From positions 60,076 through 72,383 of the forward strand of contig DMCH01000153.1 of assembly GCA_003446775.1 (NCBI GenBank): DNA of 12,308 nucleotides. The letters run 5' to 3'. Shown piece by piece: positions 1 to 5,714 of the stretch (the first letter of the stretch is position 1; the number at the start of each line of letters is the position of its first letter). The stretch is from Chloroflexota bacterium. GTDB lineage: Bacteria; Chloroflexota; Dormibacteria; Dormibacterales; Dormibacteraceae. The notes under the pieces are model-generated. The model was not told the DNA's origin, made no database searches, and worked only from the letters and a program-made list of their open reading frames with translations. A program made the position numbers and the translations under genes.

Positions 1-1070
1 CGGTTCTTGAGCTTGACCCAGGCGCCGCTGCGCTTGCCGGGCTCGTAGGGCGAGTCGAGCTTCTTGCCCATGATGCCTTCGAGGCCGGCCTTGCGGCTGG
101 CCTCGCGCATGGTCGGGCCGCCCCCCTTCTCGTAGGGCGGGGTCTGCCATGAAGCGCCTTTCAGCTTCAAGGCCTCCAGCCTCTTCCGCCGGCCGGTGTA
201 CGGCTCTTTGAGCAGCGAATGCCCGTCCTGCCATATGAGATCGAACACCATGTAAGTGACGGGAACGTCTTTCATCTTCCGGCGGATCTCCGACTCGGAC
301 GTGAGGCCCATGCGCTGCTGGATCTCCTCGAAGCTGGGGCGGCCCTTTTCGTCGAGCGCAACGATCTCGCCGTCGAGGACTACCTCACTGGATCCCAGCG
401 CCCTGCCCACGCCATGAATCTCCGGGTAGCGCGCGGTGACGTTCTCGCCGCTGCGGCTCACGAGTTTCACGACGCCGCCTTCGACATATGCCTCGGCGCG
501 AATGCCGTCCCACTTGAACTCGAAGCCCCAGGCATCGTCCGGCGTAGGCGGCTTCTTGACGAGCTTGGCGAGCATCGGCTCGATGCGCTCCGGCATCGGC
601 TTGCGCTCTGGATCCTGGGGAGGATCCATCCGGTGGATCATCCAGTTCTCGCCGTTGGTCCGAAACAGGACGTAGCGACCTTTCAGCTTCTTTCCGTGCA
701 GGACGACCATGACCTCGCGGTCGGAGAACTTCTCAGTGTCATACGTCCCGCTGTCCCAGATCAGGACCTTGCCGGCGCCGTAGTTGCCGGCAGGAATGTC
801 GCCGTGGAAGTCGATGTAGTCGAGCGGGTGATCCTCGACGTGGACCGCGAGGTGATTCTTCTTGGGGTCGGCCGGGACGCCCTTGGGCACCGCCCAGGAA
901 ACAAGGACGCCGTCCTTCTCGAGCCGGAAATCCCAATGCAGTCGGCGCGCGTGATGCTCCTGTACGACGAACCGAGGCGCCTTGGTCTCCTTGCGCGGGA
1001 CCTTGGCGCCTGGTTCAGGTGTCTTTTTGAAATCGCGTTTGGCCTCGTACTCGGCAAGCTTCTTGGCCAC
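1..1070 (-). CDS. ligD: LigD-type ATP-dependent DNA ligase with N-terminal 3'-phosphoesterase domain (3' end outside window)
   Basis: Seen: about 356 codons are visible, open at the left edge. A phosphoesterase (PE) domain occupies roughly residues 30-150. It contains FVVQEHHARRLHWDFRLE, with His39, His45, Asp47 and Arg49 in the positions of the metal and phosphate ligands of Pseudomonas LigD, and VEDHPLDY (His81, Tyr85). The adenylyltransferase domain follows, with motif I EFKWDGIR (Lys186 as the AMP-accepting lysine), then VTYMVFDLIW (motif III region) and EGIMGKKLDSPYEPG with WVKLKN (motifs IV and V). Known: LigD enzymes seal double-strand breaks with Ku in bacterial end joining, and the PE domain trims 3' ends. 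Start: GTG at 1070, because an in-frame TGA lies two codons upstream and LAEYEAKRDFKKTPEP resembles the usual N-terminus. No clear Shine-Dalgarno site is seen. A small putative ORF ends 9 bases upstream. No polymerase domain precedes PE; one could follow beyond the edge. Ku is not in the window. Confidence 0.95.
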   Translation of the reverse strand, partial: MAKKLAEYEAKRDFKKTPEPGAKVPRKETKAPRFVVQEHHARRLHWDFRLEKDGVLVSWAVPKGVPADPKKNHLAVHVEDHPLDYIDFHGDIPAGNYGAGKVLIWDSGTYDTEKFSDREVMVVLHGKKLKGRYVLFRTNGENWMIHRMDPPQDPERKPMPERIEPMLAKLVKKPPTPDDAWGFEFKWDGIRAEAYVEGGVVKLVSRSGENVTARYPEIHGVGRALGSSEVVLDGEIVALDEKGRPSFEEIQQRMGLTSESEIRRKMKDVPVTYMVFDLIWQDGHSLLKEPYTGRRKRLEALKLKGASWQTPPYEKGGGPTMREASRKAGLEGIMGKKLDSPYEPGKRSGAWVKLKN

Positions 1071-1079
1071 AGGTCAAGG

Positions 1080-1229
1080 TTAGGCCACGGCGGCTTTCGC
1101 CTTCTTCAGTCGCACCTCCAGGCCGATCCCTTCGGTCGTGATTTCGCAATTCTGGAATCGGCTCTCAGCGGCGAGGCGCTTGAAGCGAGCCGGCGAGTAT
1201 GAGAAGGGATTAACAGCCTGGGTTCCCAA
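1080..1229 (-). CDS. Putative small protein (49 aa) upstream of ligD
   Basis: Not recognised. Seen: a TTG start at 1229 is preceded by a strong Shine-Dalgarno GGAGGAG (complement of 1239-1245) at 9-base spacing. The frame encodes 49 residues and ends in TAA at 1080, nine bases before the ligD GTG. An in-frame TAG lies just upstream of the Shine-Dalgarno site, so the ORF is bounded on both sides. The product has a central stretch YSPARFKRLAAESRFQNCEI and a basic tail EVRLKKAKAAVA, with no membrane segment, signal peptide or zinc-binding cysteine set. Inference: it is cotranscribed with ligD and may supply its translation by coupling, since ligD has no ribosome site of its own. A longer ORF in another frame (1106-1318) overlaps it but lacks a comparable ribosome site. 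The ORF could also be fortuitous. Confidence 0.45.
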   Translation of the reverse strand: MGTQAVNPFSYSPARFKRLAAESRFQNCEITTEGIGLEVRLKKAKAAVA

Positions 1230-1238
1230 TCGTCTGGG

Positions 1239-1245
1239 CTCCTCC
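1239..1245 (-). promoter_or_regulatory. Shine-Dalgarno for the 49-aa ORF
   Basis: Reads GGAGGAG on the minus strand, nine bases before the TTG at 1229. It is the main reason for choosing that start. It lies in the 48-base divergent gap between the ligD-side genes and the plus-strand membrane cassette. Confidence 0.5.
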
Positions 1246-1267
1246 TAACCTCCGGCGCAAAACGCTT

Positions 1268-1272
1268 GGAGG
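1268..1272 (+). promoter_or_regulatory. Shine-Dalgarno deciding the start of the pilin-like gene
   Basis: GGAGG lies five bases before ATG 1278. An in-frame TTG at 1266 would place the ribosome site inside the gene, so the ATG is preferred. Confidence 0.75.
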
Positions 1273-1277
1273 CTCGC

Positions 1278-1541
1278 ATGATTTTTCTCGCCCCCCAACC
1301 TGACATCACGCCGATCACGGACCTGATCGCGACGTGGATTCACATCGGCCAGGCCCTGGTCGCGTCGATCGGCGCGCTCGCGTTCATCTTCGCCTTTCTC
1401 TGGAAGATCACCGCGGCCGAGTCCAAATCGGCGCTGGCGGCCAAGCAGTGGATCCAGCGGATCGTCGTCGGGACCATCGGGGTCGAGGTCGCCGGCTCGC
1501 TCGTCGACATCCTGACCAAGTCGGTGCCGGCCGGTCACTGA
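1278..1541 (+). CDS. TrbC/VirB2-like small membrane protein (putative type IV secretion pilin-type subunit)
   Basis: Seen: 87 residues with two hydrophobic helices at about 19-43 (IHIGQALVASIGALAFIFAF) and 60-79 (QRIVVGTIGVEVAGSLVDIL), joined by a short polar, lysine-containing loop (KITAAESKSALAAKQW). Known: TrbC/VirB2 proteins have this size and two-helix hairpin and form the conjugative pilus or a membrane subunit. They often stand just before VirB6/TrbL-like genes. Here the next gene is such a protein, and the TGA stop overlaps its ATG by one base (TGATG). Start: ATG 1278 with GGAGG five bases upstream. There is no obvious cleaved signal peptide, unlike classical VirB2 pilins, so this may be a membrane accessory rather than a true pilin. 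The family call rests on topology and context, not on a diagnostic motif. Confidence 0.6.
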   Translation: MIFLAPQPDITPITDLIATWIHIGQALVASIGALAFIFAFLWKITAAESKSALAAKQWIQRIVVGTIGVEVAGSLVDILTKSVPAGH

Positions 1542-2440
1542 TGGGCTTCGGGTCGCTGGGCCAGCTGCAGAACCTGGTCATCAAGGTCACCGAGATCGCC
1601 AATTTTCTGTTCCCGTTTGCGCATCCCACCCTCATCGTCAAATCGCTGCTCGACGACAGCCTGGGGCTGCTGCTCAAGGTCTGGTTCGGGTTCATCCTGA
1701 GCACCACAGATTTCGAGACGGGCGGCGACTTCATCTCCAACCCGACAATCCAGGCCTTCGAGCCCAAGGTTCAGCTGGTCGCCAACGGCACCCTCACGAT
1801 CGTCGCGATCTGGGCTTCGTACCGGATCATGTGGGGCCACGGCTTGCGCAGCCTGTACACGGCGCGCATCCTGCTGCCGCGGCTCCTCATGTCGGTCGTC
1901 CTCATCAACTTCGCGCTCCCCCTGCTCCAGGCCGTGGTCGAGGCGAGCAACGCAGCATGCAAGGCGATCGAGACCTTCGGCACGCTTCCGGACTGGTCGA
2001 GCTGGCTGCACAATCTGACGCTCGATCCGTCAGCCGGCCCTTTGCAGATAGTCGCGACCTCCACTCTCATCCTCGGCTACGACGTGCTCGGGATCGCCTA
2101 CTTGATCCGCTACACCATCCTCATCGTCCTCGCGATCACCGCGCCCCTGGCCGGCCTGCTGTTCACGCTGCCGGAGACGCATCACGTCGCCAAGCAGTGG
2201 AGCTCGATGTTCCTGACCAACCTTCTGATGCAGCCGATGCAGCTGTTCGTGCTCGCGATCGGCTTCGCTCTCGAGAGGGATGGATACACGCCGGTTCACC
2301 ACCTCTTTGCGCTCGCGGCGCTTCTGGTGGTGTTCAAGGTCCCGGGCGCAATGGGCGGCGCCGAAAAAGTGGCGCACAAGCTGGAGTCGGCGGTCAAGAC
2401 GGGCTTCAAAGCCGTCGAGCACGCCGTCGCCCACGCATGA
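1541..2440 (+). CDS. VirB6/TrbL-like polytopic membrane protein (putative type IV secretion channel component)
   Basis: Seen: 299 residues with about six hydrophobic segments near 77-96, 108-133, 169-186, 190-210, 226-244 and 253-266. A mostly polar N-terminal third precedes them, and the amphipathic C-terminal tail (residues about 272-299) is rich in Ala, Lys and His (EKVAHKLESAVKTGFKAVEH). The segment YLIRYTILIVLAITAPLAGL followed by LPETHHVAKQW resembles the conserved core of VirB6/TrbL-type proteins, where a Trp-containing loop joins the late helices. Known: VirB6/TrbL forms part of the inner-membrane translocation channel. Start: ATG 1541 overlaps the upstream stop (TGATG); the same frame is open further upstream but that part is a shadow of the preceding gene. 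The 3' end overlaps the M23 gene by ATGA at 2437-2440. No VirB4, VirB11 or VirD4 ATPase is in the window, so function as a complete secretion system cannot be claimed. Confidence 0.65.
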   Translation: MGFGSLGQLQNLVIKVTEIANFLFPFAHPTLIVKSLLDDSLGLLLKVWFGFILSTTDFETGGDFISNPTIQAFEPKVQLVANGTLTIVAIWASYRIMWGHGLRSLYTARILLPRLLMSVVLINFALPLLQAVVEASNAACKAIETFGTLPDWSSWLHNLTLDPSAGPLQIVATSTLILGYDVLGIAYLIRYTILIVLAITAPLAGLLFTLPETHHVAKQWSSMFLTNLLMQPMQLFVLAIGFALERDGYTPVHHLFALAALLVVFKVPGAMGGAEKVAHKLESAVKTGFKAVEHAVAHA

Positions 2441-2934
2441 TTGGGCTGCTGCGGATTTCGGCGGTCGGCGTTGCCGCTGTGCTGGTGTGGACCCTCGCTG
2501 CCGGAAGAGTCGCCGGCGAGCAGCGGCTGCCGCTGACGTCTATTGTTCCGGGCGCGGTCGAGACGCTCCCATTCGGCTGCACGTCCCTCGCTCTGGAGCC
2601 GTTCGATCCGCAGTGCCCCGGATTCCACTTCCACACCGGCGTGGATCTGGCGGCGCCGGCGGGCACTGCGGTGCACGCGGCCTCGTGGGGAATCGCGCAC
2701 GTTGGGTTTGATCCAGGGGGCGCAGGCATCTACGTCGCCATCGCGGTCGGCGAGCACGTGCGCGTGCTCTACTGCCACCTCTCGCGCGTGCAAGTGGTCG
2801 CGGGCGATTCGGTCGCGCTGGGCCAGGTGATCGGCGATGTCGGCGCGACGGGTCTCGCGACCGGCGCTCACCTGCATTTCGAGGTTCAGGTCGACGGTCG
2901 AGCGATCGATCCAGTCAACTGGCTGGCTTCTTAA
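2437..2934 (+). CDS. Secreted M23-family (LytM-type) metallopeptidase
   Basis: Seen: 165 residues. The N-terminus (MIGLLRISAVGVAAVLVWTL, then AAGRVAGEQ) looks like a signal peptide or signal anchor. The M23 zinc site is complete: HTGVD (His66, Asp70), YCHLS (His114) and HLHFEV (His145, His147). Two cysteines (48 and 60) just before the first motif could form a disulfide. Known: M23 enzymes cut peptidoglycan cross-bridges or stem peptides, and type IV secretion loci often carry a dedicated wall hydrolase (VirB1-like, or CHAP, NlpC or M23 types) to open a path for the channel. The start overlaps the VirB6-like stop by four bases (ATGA), which argues for coupled expression and a shared job. It is short for the family, being almost only the catalytic domain with no wall-binding repeats. 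The enzyme class is firm; the link to secretion is inferred from the operon. Confidence 0.9.
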   Translation: MIGLLRISAVGVAAVLVWTLAAGRVAGEQRLPLTSIVPGAVETLPFGCTSLALEPFDPQCPGFHFHTGVDLAAPAGTAVHAASWGIAHVGFDPGGAGIYVAIAVGEHVRVLYCHLSRVQVVAGDSVALGQVIGDVGATGLATGAHLHFEVQVDGRAIDPVNWLAS

Positions 2935-2943
2935 CAGGCACGG

Positions 2944-2972
2944 TTGGCGGCGCAGCGCCGCGCGCCTACGCT
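2944..2972 (+). promoter_or_regulatory. Possible promoter for ssb
   Basis: TTGGCG (2944-2949) and TACGCT (2967-2972) are spaced by 17 bases, a plausible sigma-70-type pair located 29 bases before the ssb ATG. The spacer contains a strong palindrome. The -10 hexamer keeps only the TA...T positions, so this is a weak call. Confidence 0.3.
2947..2961. repeat. 15-base GC palindrome between the M23 gene and ssb
   Basis: GCGGCGC-A-GCGCCGC is a perfect inverted repeat centred on A2954. As RNA it could form a stem of about five pairs with a five-base loop. No T tract follows, so it is not a convincing intrinsic terminator. It could be an operator, because it lies between the candidate -35 and -10 boxes, or simply a pause hairpin at the end of the membrane cassette transcript. 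Confidence 0.4.
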
Positions 2973-2988
2973 CGATGTGAAATTCAAT

Positions 2989-2993
2989 GGAGG
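2989..2993 (+). promoter_or_regulatory. Shine-Dalgarno of ssb
   Basis: GGAGG, seven bases before ATG 3001. It selects that ATG over the longer open frame, which extends upstream to 2944. Confidence 0.8.
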
Positions 2994-3000
2994 TTTCGAA

Positions 3001-3351
3001 ATGATCAACAAGGTGATACTCGTCGGCAACCTGACGGCGGACCCGGAGGTGCGTGCCACGCCGAAAGGCGTGTATGTCGCCAACATGCGGCTGGCGACCA
3101 ACACGTATGTGGGCAAGGACGAGGCGGGCAACAGCAAGGAGCAAACCGAGTTCCACCACCTGGTCGTTTTCGGCCGGCCCGCCGAGATCGCCGGGGAGTA
3201 CCTGCGCAAGGGCCGGCTCCTCTATGTGGAGGGCCGCATCCAGACCAATTCCTGGGACGACGCCGCCACGGGCACCAAGAAGTACCGCACCGAGGTGGTG
3301 GTCGACTCGTACCAGATGCTGGGTCCCAAGCCGCAGGAGGCAGCGGCCTGA
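3001..3351 (+). CDS. ssb: Single-stranded DNA-binding protein, short form without the acidic tail
   Basis: Seen: 116 residues covering one OB-fold. MINKVILVGNLTADPEVRAT is the classic SSB start. It is followed by ANMRLATN, TEFHHLVVFGRPAEIAGEYL, GRLLYVEGRIQTNSW and YRTEVVVDSYQMLG. Known: SSB coats single-stranded DNA, and its C-terminal acidic tip (consensus DDDIPF) recruits repair and replication partners. Here the protein ends soon after the OB-fold with GPKPQEAAA; the linker and acidic tip are missing. The position usually filled by Trp in the FHRIVAWG-type strand is Phe (HLVVFG). Start fixed by GGAGG at 2989. It stands 66 bases after the M23 gene, with a possible promoter of its own. Inference: it may be an accessory or specialised SSB serving the neighbouring DNA-handling or secretion-like genes, or a lineage-typical chromosomal SSB. 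Confidence 0.95.
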   Translation: MINKVILVGNLTADPEVRATPKGVYVANMRLATNTYVGKDEAGNSKEQTEFHHLVVFGRPAEIAGEYLRKGRLLYVEGRIQTNSWDDAATGTKKYRTEVVVDSYQMLGPKPQEAAA

Positions 3352-3436
3352 CCGCCAGCCGACGGAGAGCACGAACAAGGCCCGAGGATCGTCGGCGCCT
3401 TGCGTGGCGAGGGGCCTGGGCGTAATGATGTAATCG

Positions 3437-3943
3437 ATGACTGAGGACATCGGCGCCTGGTTTGCGAACCGGCTGCCGAACACGTGGTTCGCCGGCCCGG
3501 CCGAGGTCAACTCGGACGGCGAGGAGATCCTGGTCCTCGGCGTCCTGCCCGACGTCGAGCTTGCGGCCGGCACCGCCCCAGAGGCGCGCGAGGCGGCCCG
3601 GGTGGCCAGGATCGACCGCTTTCGCGAGGAGACTCGCGACGAGCGGGTGAAGATCGCCCGGGACGGCGAGCGCCGCTTCCGGCGCAAGGTCGCCTGGGGT
3701 GCCACCTGCGGCGACGAGACCCGGATCTTCACCACCCTGAGCCTCCCGGTGATGACGCGACTGCGAATGCCGGAGCGGGCGGTCCTCGACACCCTGGTGG
3801 CGGCGGGAGTCGCCCGGAGCCGAAGCGATGCCCTCGCGTGGTGCGTCCGGCTCGTGGGGATGCACCAGTCGGACTGGATCAAAGGGCTGCGGGAGGCCCT
3901 GGTCAAGGTCGAAGAGGTGCGCGGCAAGGGCCCCCTCAACTAA
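3437..3943 (+). CDS. Uncharacterised protein with ribbon-helix-helix-like C-terminal segment
   Basis: Not recognised as a named family. Seen: 168 residues, soluble, highly charged. The N-terminal half has WFANRLPNTWFAGPAEV and a strand-like EEILVLGVLPDVEL. A long, charged helix follows (about 46-83, EAREAARVARIDRFREE and DERVKIARDGERRFRRK). The C-terminal part (about 103-145) reads PVMTRLRMPERAVLDTLVAA then GVARSRSDALAWCVRLV. This has the strand-helix-turn-helix pattern of ribbon-helix-helix DNA-binding domains, where a basic strand is followed by a helix starting near Pro-Glu and a second helix after a Ser-Arg-Ser/Asp-Ala turn. Start ATG 3437; no good Shine-Dalgarno site is seen in the 85-base gap after ssb, a gap in which nothing else was identified. 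Inference: a DNA-binding or nucleic-acid-associated protein fused to a helical sensor-like region. The fold call is pattern-based only. Confidence 0.75.
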   Translation: MTEDIGAWFANRLPNTWFAGPAEVNSDGEEILVLGVLPDVELAAGTAPEAREAARVARIDRFREETRDERVKIARDGERRFRRKVAWGATCGDETRIFTTLSLPVMTRLRMPERAVLDTLVAAGVARSRSDALAWCVRLVGMHQSDWIKGLREALVKVEEVRGKGPLN

Positions 3944-4002
3944 GGTCCGGCGCCAAACCCGCGCAATTTCCGCACAGAACCCCCGTCGGGACGGTTGATA
4001 CT

Positions 4003-5517
4003 GTGCGCGACTTGGGAGCCAAGAACGGCCATCAGCACGTGGTGATCATCGGCGCCGGCCCGGCCGGGCTCACGGCCGCCTACGAGCTGCTGAAGCACGA
4101 CATCGCGACCACCGTGCTCGAGAAGGACCCCAAGTACGTGGGCGGGCTCGCCCGCACGGTCGAGCACAAGGGTTATCGATTCGACATCGGCGGCCACCGG
4201 TTCTTTTCCAAGAACCAGGAGGTCGAGGACCTGTGGACCGAGATCCTGGGCTCGGAGATGCTCACCCGCAAGCGTCTGTCGCGGATTTACTACCGCGGCC
4301 GCTACTTCGCCTATCCCATCAAGGCGGCCAACGCGCTCTGGAACCTGGGGCCGATCGAGGCGGTCCGCTGCATGGCCAGCTATGCATATGCGCGCGTGAG
4401 GCCCATCCGCAATCCGCGGAGCCTCGAGGACTGGGTGCGGAACCAGTTCGGGTGGCGTCTGTTCAGCATCTTCTTCAAGACCTACACGGAGAAGGTGTGG
4501 GGAATCAGCACCAAGGAGCTATCCGCGGACTGGGCGGCGCAGCGCATCAAGAGCCTCGACCTGTGGCTCGTCTTGAAGAGTGCCCTGATGCCGCGCCGTC
4601 GCCCGACCAATCGGAGCGATGTGGTGACCACCCTGATCGACAGGTTCAGATATCCCCGGTTCGGTCCCGGGCAGATGTGGGAGCGGGTGGCAGAGATCCG
4701 TCGCAAGAAGGGCCGGCCGGTGCTGCACGGACGTACGGTCGATCGCATCGAGCACGACGGCGGACGAGTGCGGTCGGTCGTCACCAGAACAGCATCGGGA
4801 GAGATCGAGGAGCACCAGGGCAGCGACTTCATCTCGAGCATGCCCATTCGCGAGCTGGTCTCACGCCTGGATCCCGCGCCGCCCGAAAGCGTTCGCCGCG
4901 CGGCCGAAAGTCTTTCGTATCGCGACTTCATCAGCGTCGCGGTGATGATCGATCGGGCCGACGTGTTCCCCGACAACTGGATCTACATCCACGATCCGAC
5001 CGTCAAGGTCGGGCGCATCCAGAACTTCAAGAACTGGAGTCCAGACATGGTCCCAGACCAGAGCAAGACCTGCCTCGGCCTCGAGTATTTCTGCTTCGAG
5101 GGCGACGGGCTGTGGACGGCCACCGACGATGCGCTCGTCGAGCGCGCTCGCAACGAGCTGGCCCAGCTGGGAATCTGCAAACCGGAGGAAGTCTTCGACG
5201 GCGTCGTGGTCAGGCAGGCCAAGGCTTACCCCGTCTACGACGACGTGTATCAGGCCAAGGTCGATGTCATCCGCGACTACATCCGCGAGCATCTGACGAA
5301 CCTCCACCTGGCAGGGCGCAACGGCATGCACAAGTACAACAACCAGGACCACTCGATGATGACCGCGCTCCTGGTGGCGAGGAATATTGCGACCGCCGGC
5401 AGCGTGGACCCGTGGAAGGTCAATGCCGACGCGGTCTACCACGAAGAAGTGCGCGTGGGCGAGAAGGACCTGTCAGCACGCCAGGTGCCCGAACGCCTGG
5501 CCGGGTCTGCTCTCTAG
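4003..5517 (+). CDS. FAD-dependent oxidoreductase, UDP-galactopyranose mutase/amine oxidase-like
   Basis: Seen: 504 residues. The N-terminal dinucleotide-binding motif is VVIIGAGPAGLTAAYELL (Gly17-x-Gly19-x-x-Gly22), then TVLEKD with an acidic residue to hold the FAD ribose, and YVGGLARTVEHKGYRFDIGGHRFFS, the GG-plus-aromatic second FAD motif. The middle region has FKTYTEKVWGIS. The C-terminal FAD motif is LHLAGRNGMHKYNNQDHSMM. Known: this superfamily includes UDP-galactopyranose mutases, protoporphyrinogen oxidase-like enzymes and uncharacterised oxidoreductases found in glycan loci. The substrate cannot be read from sequence. Start uncertain: GTG 4003 is chosen, TTG 4012 is possible, and neither has a clear Shine-Dalgarno site. 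The frame is open far upstream, but that part is a shadow of the previous gene. The gene converges with the uppP operon and shares a CTAG stop with it. Confidence 0.85.
   Translation: MRDLGAKNGHQHVVIIGAGPAGLTAAYELLKHDIATTVLEKDPKYVGGLARTVEHKGYRFDIGGHRFFSKNQEVEDLWTEILGSEMLTRKRLSRIYYRGRYFAYPIKAANALWNLGPIEAVRCMASYAYARVRPIRNPRSLEDWVRNQFGWRLFSIFFKTYTEKVWGISTKELSADWAAQRIKSLDLWLVLKSALMPRRRPTNRSDVVTTLIDRFRYPRFGPGQMWERVAEIRRKKGRPVLHGRTVDRIEHDGGRVRSVVTRTASGEIEEHQGSDFISSMPIRELVSRLDPAPPESVRRAAESLSYRDFISVAVMIDRADVFPDNWIYIHDPTVKVGRIQNFKNWSPDMVPDQSKTCLGLEYFCFEGDGLWTATDDALVERARNELAQLGICKPEEVFDGVVVRQAKAYPVYDDVYQAKVDVIRDYIREHLTNLHLAGRNGMHKYNNQDHSMMTALLVARNIATAGSVDPWKVNADAVYHEEVRVGEKDLSARQVPERLAGSAL
5514..5517. 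other. Shared palindromic CTAG: stop codons of two convergent genes
   Basis: The TAG at 5515-5517 ends the oxidoreductase on the plus strand, and the complement of 5514-5516 is the TAG ending the 66-aa membrane protein on the minus strand. The genes therefore overlap by four bases, with no room for a terminator between them. The same arrangement recurs at 11833-11836. Confidence 0.9.
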
Positions 5518-5714
5518 ACCGTTTTCTCGCGAGCGAAGTTGGCCGCGATCAGGCTGACCACGGCCAGGACTCCGAACAAGATCGCGTGGGTGGTGTGATG
5601 GGCGGCATGCGTGTCAGAGACCGCGATCTGCAGCACGCCTTCGTAGTACAGCCCCGCGATGACGGCGAACGCAACGGCCAGAATCACCAGAAAGACGGCG
5701 AGTCTGTCCCTCAC
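5514..5714 (-). CDS. Small two-helix membrane protein with histidine-rich loop, downstream of uppP
   Basis: Function not recognised. Seen: 66 residues with hydrophobic helices at about 5-23 (LAVFLVILAVAFAVIAGLY) and 43-60 (HAILFGVLAVVSLIAANF). The loop between them carries HAAHHTTH (His36, 39, 40 and 43), which could bind a metal or protonate. The tail is AREKTV. Start: ATG 5714 overlaps the uppP stop by four bases (ATGA), so translation is probably coupled to uppP, and it is the last gene of the minus-strand operon. The stop shares CTAG with the convergent oxidoreductase. Inference: a small partner of UppP or an independent envelope protein. The overlap and the clean two-helix design support it being a real gene. 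Confidence 0.75.
   Translation of the reverse strand: MRDRLAVFLVILAVAFAVIAGLYYEGVLQIAVSDTHAAHHTTHAILFGVLAVVSLIAANFAREKTV

Noticed and set aside
219..1202. 327-codon plus-strand open frame
   Set aside because: It is antisense to the ligD gene, whose opposite-strand product has all ligase and phosphoesterase motifs.
1106..1318. 70-codon minus-strand ORF overlapping the pilin-like gene start
   Set aside because: It overlaps a certain plus-strand start region and has no ribosome site as good as that of the alternative 49-codon frame.
3352..3443. Read-through extension of ssb to an acidic end (DVIDD)
   Set aside because: The frame after the TGA is open for about 30 codons and ends in acidic residues, but it lacks an IPF-like tip and nothing indicates stop suppression.
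2296..3939. 547-codon open frame on the minus strand
   Set aside because: It lies antisense to four well-supported plus-strand genes (VirB6-like, M23, ssb, 3437-3943). Its product is Arg/Ser/Ala-rich with no domain, as expected of a GC-rich shadow frame.
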